Part shown: positions 6,763-11,423 of the stretch, piece by piece
Numbering within the stretch: position 1 is the stretch's first letter
Layout of the letters: each line of letters opens with the position of its first letter
NCBI GenBank assembly: GCA_937924465.1
Contig: CALDSP010000116.1
Location: 1 to 11,423 of the forward strand
From: an uncultured Leptospiraceae bacterium
Lineage (GTDB): Bacteria > Spirochaetota > Leptospiria > Leptospirales > Leptospiraceae
Direction of reading: 5' to 3'
DNA length: 11,423 nucleotides
Position numbers and translations under genes: made by a program
The notes under the pieces: generated by a model
Databases searched by the model: none
What the model was told of the DNA's origin: nothing
What the model saw: only the letters and a program-made list of their open reading frames with translations

Positions 6763-7872
6763 TTATGACAAACTTTCTAAATAATCTTTGTAATGAAATT
6801 CTTTCACTAATTTTAAATTACCATCTAAGTGTTTTACCACTATTGAAGGCATAGGGATTCCATTAAACCAATTTTTTTTGACCATTGTATAACCTGCTGC
6901 ATCGGCAAAAATAATTTTATCACCAATTTTTAATTCATTTGGAAAAAAATAAGTTCCAAATTCATCACCTGCCAGGCAAGTTTTTCCTGCTATAATATAT
7001 TCGTATTTTCCATTAGAAGGAAGAAACATTTTTGCCGGTATATTGTAAATAAGCAAATCCAACATATGAGTTTCTACGGCTGCATCTACAATGGCAATTT
7101 TTTTTTGGTTTTCTACAATATCTAAAATACTAGTAACCAAAAATCCACTCATAGTGATAGAACTTTCTCCGGGTTCTAAATACACTTGGACGTTATGTGC
7201 TAAAGAAAATTCTTTTATAAGTTTTGCAAATTCTTCAATCGGATAACCTTCTTTAGTAAAATAAATTCCGCCTCCTAAACTAACCCATTCAAAGTCTTTC
7301 AAAAATTGGGAATAATGTTTTTCAATGTGAAATAAAATTTTTTCAAAACTTTTTATATCATCATTTTCACAATTGCAATGAAACATAGCTCCAGAAATTT
7401 TTTTCATAGAGTTTAAAATTTCTTCGTGTTTCACAATTCCAAGTCGAGAGTATTTTCGGGCAGGATCAGCTAAATCAAACTCAGAATGACTTACACCCGG
7501 ATTGATTCGAATCCCTATTGGAATGTGGGAAACTTGAGAATAAAATCTTTCTAGTTGAGAATAAGAATTAAATATAACTTTAGTAGCAAAATCTTTAATT
7601 TCTAAAATATCTTCTTCTGACCAAGCTACACTGTAAGCATGAACTTCTTTTCCAAATTTTTCATATCCAAGTTTTGCTTCGTATAGAGAACTAGAAGTGG
7701 TTCCATCCATGTATTCTTTCATAAGTGGAAAGAGGGACCAAGTCGAAAAACACTTTAAAGCCAGAACAAATTTAGCTCCAGAAAGTTCTTTAAGTTTTTG
7801 AATTTTTTTCATGTTGTTGAGTAAGAGAGATTCATCAATCAAATAATAAGGTGTTTTAATACTGTTCTCCAT
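6763..7872 (-). CDS. nspC: Carboxynorspermidine / carboxyspermidine decarboxylase
   Basis: This 369-aa enzyme is a fold-III PLP decarboxylase (alanine racemase-like barrel, LysA relative) that removes the carboxyl group from carboxyspermidine or carboxynorspermidine, the last step of the pathway. Visible motifs: the PLP lysine in FVLALKCFSTW (Lys40), GIRINPGVSHSEFDLADP (120-137), the HCNCEND segment (165-171) typical of NspC, the phosphate-binding SLGGG (198-202), EPGES (233-237) and GKTCLAGDEFG with the cross-subunit catalytic Cys299. The ATG at 7872 begins the usual KTPYYLIDE opening. No Shine-Dalgarno is obvious before it. It is the first gene of the polyamine operon, 47 bp after the PilZ-like gene, and is followed by the dehydrogenase after 15 bp. 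Adjacent decarboxylase and dehydrogenase genes are the usual arrangement of this pathway. Confidence 0.92.
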   Translation of the reverse strand: MENSIKTPYYLIDESLLLNNMKKIQKLKELSGAKFVLALKCFSTWSLFPLMKEYMDGTTSSSLYEAKLGYEKFGKEVHAYSVAWSEEDILEIKDFATKVIFNSYSQLERFYSQVSHIPIGIRINPGVSHSEFDLADPARKYSRLGIVKHEEILNSMKKISGAMFHCNCENDDIKSFEKILFHIEKHYSQFLKDFEWVSLGGGIYFTKEGYPIEEFAKLIKEFSLAHNVQVYLEPGESSITMSGFLVTSILDIVENQKKIAIVDAAVETHMLDLLIYNIPAKMFLPSNGKYEYIIAGKTCLAGDEFGTYFFPNELKIGDKIIFADAAGYTMVKKNWFNGIPMPSIVVKHLDGNLKLVKEFHYKDYLESLS

Positions 7873-7918
7873 GTGGATAATTTTTAAAGATAAAATTTTA
7901 AGAAAAGAAAGTTTTTGA

Positions 7919-7924
7919 ATTATA
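7919..7924 (-). promoter_or_regulatory. Possible -10 box of the polyamine operon
   Basis: A perfect TATAAT on the minus strand overlaps the stop codon of the upstream gene (TTATAATTC) about 47 bp before the nspC ATG. No convincing -35 lies 16-18 bp upstream (ACTGCA at 17 bp). In DNA this AT-rich, a lone -10 word is weak evidence, so read-through from the upstream gene remains equally possible. Confidence 0.3.
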
Positions 7925-8969
7925 AATTACTAATTGCTGCTTGCAGTTTTTGTGCTTCTTCTTCGTTTTGAAAGATAAATTCTAGTCCAACTTGAAAGTT
8001 TTTTTCAGTAGGAGTTATATTTGCAATAATAGCCCTAGCAGATGTAATATATTCTTTATCTTGGAAAATATCAAATATGACAGTAGAACTAGCAATCACA
8101 TATTTGCTATAATTTTTAGAATTGGGAGAATAAAATTCAAGTCCTAACTTAGATATATAAGCAATTTCTAATCTTTCAATCCATTCTTGGGCTAGATTCC
8201 AATAATAAATATCTTTTAAAATGGAATCTGCAATTTTTTGAGCAAACTGAAATCCTTGTATATCTAAGGGTTTTGTATGCCAAGCTACAAGATAACCAAT
8301 TAGATGAATCCCTTTGTAATATAAAGGCACACATGCTTCCGATAAGTAGCTTTGTAAATTTTTGGAAGTTTTCATAATTTGAAAATATTCATCATAAGGT
8401 ACAAATTCTTCTGGAACACACTCTGGCTCTAGTTTGTTTGGAACAAAAATAGATTTTTTATATTCTGTAAGAAGCCTTAGACGTTGATCGGGTTTATCAC
8501 TAATGTAAAGAGAAATAGAAGAGAGTTTGCCACGTAAATCATTCTGGTAGTTTTCAAGAATAGATTTCATTTGATTATTTTCAGAAAGAAGATTGGCAAT
8601 GATATCATTCTCCCGAACTATTTTAGAAATAAATATTTTTTTTGGAGTTTTGGAGTCATGATTTGAAACATCTTGGATATTTTTTACGCTAAGCTTTCTT
8701 GGAAAAAGTAACTCTTTACCAGAATTAATTCCAAGCAAATCGAAAGAAATCTCAAAAACTTTTTCATTTGATTTTACAAACAAAATTCTTTCTTCTCTAT
8801 CTTCTCTGCCTATAGATTGAATGATAAGTCCCTCTGGAATGAGTTTTAAGGGTTTTATAGAATATTCCTTTCTTTCAAAAATCATGAATACAGGGAAATT
8901 AAAGAAAAGAGTTTGAATTACTTGTAAAATTTTTTCCTTTTCTAAAATTTCCTGCGACTCTACTGCCAT
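7920..8969 (-). CDS. DUF1577-like protein with GAF-like middle and degenerate PilZ-like end
   Basis: A soluble 349-aa protein with no signal peptide or membrane segment. Residues 1-100 look like a YcgR-type beta domain (LIPEGLIIQSIG, RILFVKSNEKVFEISFDLL). Residues 117-150 are a charged helix likely to form a coiled coil (NDIIANLLSENNQMKSILENY). Residues 205-255 read like a GAF domain (CVPLYYKGIHLIGYLVAW, then an amphipathic helix). The last 80 residues end in FQVGLEFIFQNEEEAQKLQ, like the final strand and helix of PilZ domains, but the c-di-GMP-binding RxxxR and D/NxSxxG motifs are not present in usual form. Size and layout resemble the DUF1577 family described from Leptospira; that match is from memory and needs a profile search. 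A signalling role is possible, ligand unknown. The start ATG has no Shine-Dalgarno; a TATAAA lies four bases upstream. Confidence 0.7.
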   Translation of the reverse strand: MAVESQEILEKEKILQVIQTLFFNFPVFMIFERKEYSIKPLKLIPEGLIIQSIGREDREERILFVKSNEKVFEISFDLLGINSGKELLFPRKLSVKNIQDVSNHDSKTPKKIFISKIVRENDIIANLLSENNQMKSILENYQNDLRGKLSSISLYISDKPDQRLRLLTEYKKSIFVPNKLEPECVPEEFVPYDEYFQIMKTSKNLQSYLSEACVPLYYKGIHLIGYLVAWHTKPLDIQGFQFAQKIADSILKDIYYWNLAQEWIERLEIAYISKLGLEFYSPNSKNYSKYVIASSTVIFDIFQDKEYITSARAIIANITPTEKNFQVGLEFIFQNEEEAQKLQAAISNL

Positions 8970-8973
8970 AATG

Positions 8974-9004
8974 TTTATAAAGATTTTAATTTAATTTACG
9001 TCAA
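8974..9004 (-). promoter_or_regulatory. Candidate promoter of the DUF1577-like gene
   Basis: On the minus strand TTGACG (9004-8999) and TATAAA (8979-8974) are separated by 19 bp, slightly longer than ideal. The -10 box ends four bases before the ATG, so transcription from it would start at or within a few bases of the start codon, giving a leaderless mRNA. No Shine-Dalgarno is visible, which agrees. Confidence 0.4.
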
Positions 9005-9112
9005 TAGAAATCCAGAATCTAAGAAAACAATCTATAATTTCAAAAAGATTAGCATTAATTAGGAGTGTTTGATTCATGTGATTCTGTTGAACTATAAAGT
9101 TTTTAGTTCCTC

Positions 9113-9140
9113 TTGACATGGGGAGGGGATTTAAAAAGAT
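9113..9140 (+). promoter_or_regulatory. Promoter of the tRNA-Cys / tRNA-Leu unit
   Basis: A perfect -35 TTGACA (9113-9118) is followed, 16 bp later, by AAAGAT (9135-9140) as a modest -10. Initiation would fall around 9147, just before the first tRNA base at 9152. The GC-rich spacer (GGGGAGGGGA) stands out from the AT-rich surroundings. The -10 assignment is uncertain; TAAAAA at 9143 is too far away. Confidence 0.5.
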
Positions 9141-9151
9141 TGTAAAAATGT

Positions 9152-9223
<72 letters not shown>

Positions 9224-9253
9224 TTGACAACTAAAAAATCTTTTAACTATCCT

Positions 9254-9337
9254 GCCCGGATGGTGGAACTGGTAGACACACAGGACTTAAAATCCTGTGT
9301 CCGTAAGGACGTGCGGGTTCGACCCCCGCTCCGGGTA
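9254..9337 (+). tRNA. tRNA-Leu (anticodon UAA)
   Basis: This 84-base class II tRNA has acceptor stem GCCCGGA/TCCGGGT with a G1-U72 wobble also found in E. coli tRNA-Leu(UAA). The anticodon stem is CAGGA/TCCTG around loop CTTAAAA, with TAA at 9288-9290. The long variable arm is TGTCCGTAAGGACG, the T arm GCGGG-TTCGACC-CCCGC, and the discriminator A fits leucine. CCA is not encoded. It follows tRNA-Cys by 30 bp and is probably cut from the same transcript. Confidence 0.97.
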
Positions 9338-9377
9338 AAAAAAGCTAGTCAAAAAGTTTATTTGCATTTAAGTTGGA

Positions 9378-9397
9378 TACAATAATCCAAAAAGGAG
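9378..9397 (+). promoter_or_regulatory. -10 box and Shine-Dalgarno of the OmpA-like lipoprotein gene
   Basis: TACAAT (9378-9383) is a good -10 match, but no strong -35 is seen 16-18 bp upstream. AGGAG (9393-9397) stands six bases before the ATG at 9404 and fixes the start. Read-through from the tRNAs is also possible because no terminator separates them. Confidence 0.5.
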
Positions 9398-9403
9398 AAA
9401 CGA

Positions 9404-10135
9404 ATGAAATTAGTAGAAAAACTAGTGCTCGTTGTGATGATATCTACATTTGGTTTGACTTGTAGTTCCGTGAGTAACAGAATGATGGCTTCTGTGGGAA
9501 TTGGTTGCTTGGCAGGTCTTGCGGCTGGAGCATTGGCTGATGCCGCAAAGGATAAGGCTAATAAAGAAGAAAGAAAGAAACTTCAAAACCAAATAGGGAA
9601 TCTCTTCAAGAAAAAAAAGAGCCAACCTGAATACAAAGGTAAAATTGTCGGTTTAGGAGCGGGTTGTCTAGCTGGACTTGGAGTAGGGTATTATTTAGAT
9701 ACCATGGCTGAAGATATGGAACAGCAACTCAAAGAGGCCGGAATGTCTATTCGTAAAATTCCTGGTGCTGATGGAGAAACAGAAGAGTTGATGATCCAAG
9801 CAGGGGACTCTGCACTTCAATTCTTGTCTGACTCTACTAAGTTAACTGAAGAAAGTATACCTAAAGTTGGCAAAATTTCTGAGGCTCTCATAGGCTATCC
9901 TGAAACTAAAATTCGTATTACTGGACATGTAAGTAGTGCTAAGAAAAATAACCCATTCGATCAAAAATTAAGCCAAGAGAGAGCTGAAACAATTCGAGAT
10001 CAAATTGTAAAAAATGGTGTAGAATCTTCTAGAATTTATGAAGTGAAGGGTATGTCTAATTTGCAACCACTCCCCGGAATTCCACCTACGGATGGACGAA
10101 ATAGACGAGTAGAAATCTTTGTTCGAGCTAAGTAA
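9404..10135 (+). CDS. OmpA-family lipoprotein with glycine-zipper repeats
   Basis: This 243-aa protein starts with a lipoprotein signal peptide ending in GLTC, lipidated at Cys20. Two related glycine-zipper stretches follow: GCLAGLAAGALADA (34-47) and GCLAGLGVGYYLDT (87-100), separated by a very basic Lys-rich linker. Residues 130-243 form an OmpA C-terminal domain: ITGHVSS (172-178), LSQERAETIRDQIVKNGV, SRIYEVKGMSNLQPLP and NRRVEIF (233-239). Such domains bind the diaminopimelate of peptidoglycan and tether the outer membrane. The Arg contact in NRRVEI is present, but the usual GHTD aspartate is missing (GHVS), so binding may be weakened or altered. The layout matches glycine-zipper/OmpA lipoproteins such as YiaD. 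The start is fixed by AGGAG, and the gene ends in its own terminator. Confidence 0.88.
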   Translation: MKLVEKLVLVVMISTFGLTCSSVSNRMMASVGIGCLAGLAAGALADAAKDKANKEERKKLQNQIGNLFKKKKSQPEYKGKIVGLGAGCLAGLGVGYYLDTMAEDMEQQLKEAGMSIRKIPGADGETEELMIQAGDSALQFLSDSTKLTEESIPKVGKISEALIGYPETKIRITGHVSSAKKNNPFDQKLSQERAETIRDQIVKNGVESSRIYEVKGMSNLQPLPGIPPTDGRNRRVEIFVRAK

Positions 10136-10143
10136 TTTTACTT

Positions 10144-10175
10144 CACAAGTAACCTTTAGGTTACTTGTGTCTTTT
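10144..10175 (+). terminator. Rho-independent terminator after the OmpA-like gene
   Basis: CACAAGTAACC and GGTTACTTGTG form a perfect 11-bp stem around a TTTA loop (10144-10169), followed by TCTTTT. It lies just behind the lipoprotein stop. The 3' tail reaches within a few bases of the trpF ATG at 10180, so it also makes up nearly all the DNA between the two genes. Confidence 0.85.
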
Positions 10176-10179
10176 ATTC

Positions 10180-10800
10180 ATGGGTTTCCCTCTCATAAAA
10201 ATTTGTGGCATTAAAACTATTCAAACTCTTCTACAATGCGCTGAATACAAAGCTGATTTTGTTGGTTTAAATTTTTCTCCAAAAAGCAAACGCCAAATTG
10301 AACTTCAAACTGCAAAAAAAATCTTTTATAAAACCAAAACAGAAAAGTTGAACTTAAAACTTGTGTTTCTATTCTATGAAAACTCTCAACAAGAAATCCA
10401 AGAAATCCTTTCAGAGTTAACTCCAGATTACATACAATACGTTACGCGCGATACACAGTTAGACTTGGAATTTTTAGAAAGTTTTAAAATTCCTTTAATT
10501 CATCAAATCCAAGTAAAAAATAAGATTTCAGATAAAGACCTTCCTTCTAATGAATTTATAATTTTAGATAGTTATCATGAAAACCAAGGAGGAGGAAGTG
10601 GAATAAGTTTTCCTTGGGAATTTGTCAAGGACGTTAGGCGAAAGTATTTTTTAGCAGGTGGACTCAATCCAGAAAATGTAGCTCAAGCAGTAAAATTTTT
10701 ACAACCTTATGGACTAGACGTTGCAAGTGGAGTGGAAAAAAATGGAGAGAAAGATAAAGAACTCATTCGAAGATTCATCCAAAATGCAAGACTCACCTAA
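10180..10800 (+). CDS. trpF: Phosphoribosylanthranilate isomerase
   Basis: This 206-aa TIM barrel carries out the Amadori rearrangement of N-(5-phosphoribosyl)anthranilate to CdRP, the third step of tryptophan synthesis from chorismate. It shows IKICGIKT with catalytic Cys9, FVGLNFSPKSKRQI, catalytic Asp130 in ILDSYHENQGGGSG, and the phosphate-binding end FLAGGLNPENV...GLDVASGVEK. Length is typical. I place the start at ATG 10180: an upstream TTG at 10165 lies inside the terminator stem and would add five residues with no family counterpart. There is no Shine-Dalgarno, and the terminator sits just before the gene. Its 3' end overlaps mutS by 17 bp. No other trp genes are in view, so the pathway is probably dispersed. 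Confidence 0.92.
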   Translation: MGFPLIKICGIKTIQTLLQCAEYKADFVGLNFSPKSKRQIELQTAKKIFYKTKTEKLNLKLVFLFYENSQQEIQEILSELTPDYIQYVTRDTQLDLEFLESFKIPLIHQIQVKNKISDKDLPSNEFIILDSYHENQGGGSGISFPWEFVKDVRRKYFLAGGLNPENVAQAVKFLQPYGLDVASGVEKNGEKDKELIRRFIQNARLT

Positions 10801-11423
10801 TGCCCTACAAACTCCTGCTATGAAGCAATATTTAGAAATTAAAAAGCAATATCCAGATGGAATTTTGTTTTTTCGGATGGGAGATTTTTATGAAATGTTT
10901 TTAGAAGATGCAGTCCAAGCCTCTAAAATTCTAGATATTGCTCTCACGAAACGACAAAGCCAAATTCCTATGTGTGGAGTGCCCTATCATGCCGCAGAAA
11001 ATTATATAGCTAAACTCATACATGCGGGACAGAGTGTGGTAGTTTGTGAACAAATAAAACAAGAAGGAGTTAAAGTTCTTCCTAGGGAAGTTGTGCGAAT
11101 TATTACTCCCGGAACTTTAGTAGAAGAAAACTTATTAAAGAGTTTTGAAAATAATTTTTTATGCTTTGCATTTTTTGGAAAAAAAAATTTGCACCTAACG
11201 TTTGCAGATGTATCTACCTCTGAACTTTATCATTTAGAGTTAGATAAAACAGATTCAAGTAGTATAAAAACTAATTTTGAAAAGTTTTTTCCAAGTGAAA
11301 TCTTGGTATTTAAAGAACATGCTATTTTATGGGATAATTTAGAGATTCGAACTACAGCTAAACTAAGTTTTTTAAATTCAGAACAAATTTCTATACCAAA
11401 TAAAGAAAGCCTAGAAGAAATCC
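10784..11423 (+). CDS. mutS: DNA mismatch repair ATPase MutS (N-terminal part, cut by window edge)
   Basis: About 213 residues are visible; the connector, clamp and ATPase domains lie largely beyond the window. MutS scans DNA for mispairs and recruits MutL. Domain I is clear: TPAMKQYLEIKKQYPDGILFF, then RMGDFYEMF with the mismatch-contacting Phe35-x-Glu37, then LTKRQSQIPMCGVPYHA and CEQIKQEG...REVVRIITPGT. Residues after about 120 start domain II (LTFADVSTSEL). The ATG at 10784 gives a normal N-terminus; a second in-frame ATG (10820) would cut into the conserved TPxMKQY. No Shine-Dalgarno is seen, and the start lies inside trpF, which suggests translational coupling. Confidence 0.95.
   Translation, partial: MQDSPNALQTPAMKQYLEIKKQYPDGILFFRMGDFYEMFLEDAVQASKILDIALTKRQSQIPMCGVPYHAAENYIAKLIHAGQSVVVCEQIKQEGVKVLPREVVRIITPGTLVEENLLKSFENNFLCFAFFGKKNLHLTFADVSTSELYHLELDKTDSSSIKTNFEKFFPSEILVFKEHAILWDNLEIRTTAKLSFLNSEQISIPNKESLEEI

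Noticed and set aside
10165..10179. TTG at 10165 as the start of trpF
   Set aside because: It falls in the 3' arm of the terminator stem and adds five residues before the conserved IKICGI region; ATG at 10180 fits the family.

Overview
The window is AT-rich bacterial DNA that most resembles a spirochaete of the Leptospira group. The pointers are two lipoproteins with loose lipoboxes, a class III cyclase with a 7TM-DISM-like membrane part, an OmpA-type lipoprotein, and a protein resembling the Leptospira-restricted DUF1577 family. The lineage call is inference from gene types; no 16S or other decisive marker is present. Everything from 1 to 8969 is read on the minus strand, and everything from 9152 to the end on the plus strand, so the strand switch at about 8970-9150 holds divergent promoters.

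Minus strand, in transcription order. A 349-aa PilZ/GAF-like protein (8969-7920) lies ahead of a polyamine operon. The operon is carboxynorspermidine/carboxyspermidine decarboxylase (nspC, 7872-6763), carboxy(nor)spermidine dehydrogenase (6747-5521, TTG start behind a strong Shine-Dalgarno), a fold-I ornithine decarboxylase of SpeC/SpeF type (5520-3166), and a small exported NTF2/SnoaL-like protein (3165-2731). The last two genes each start directly after the preceding stop in an identical TAAATG junction. Together the three enzymes form a complete route: ornithine to putrescine, putrescine plus aspartate semialdehyde to carboxyspermidine, then spermidine. It needs no S-adenosylmethionine decarboxylase or spermidine synthase.

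Next comes a decayed class III adenylate cyclase (about 2556-1569). It has lost its N-terminal part and carries an in-frame TAA and a one-base insertion inside the catalytic domain. About 240 bp of non-coding DNA follow, then a two-gene unit: a 100-aa single-pass membrane protein and a 190-aa lipoprotein with four degenerate beta-type repeats. The minus-strand series ends with the N-terminal third of a GlcD-type FAD-linked oxidase cut by the window edge.

Plus strand. A TTGACA promoter precedes tRNA-Cys(GCA) and tRNA-Leu(UAA). An OmpA-domain lipoprotein with an internal glycine-zipper duplication follows, ending in a strong rho-independent terminator. The terminator sits only 10 bp upstream of trpF, which overlaps the start of mutS by 17 bp; mutS runs off the window end.

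I see no CRISPR array, insertion sequence, prophage or defence system. The most interesting items are the compact polyamine operon with its unexplained secreted passenger gene, the recently broken cyclase, the repeat lipoprotein, the DUF1577-like gene with a possibly leaderless start, and the terminator pressed against trpF.
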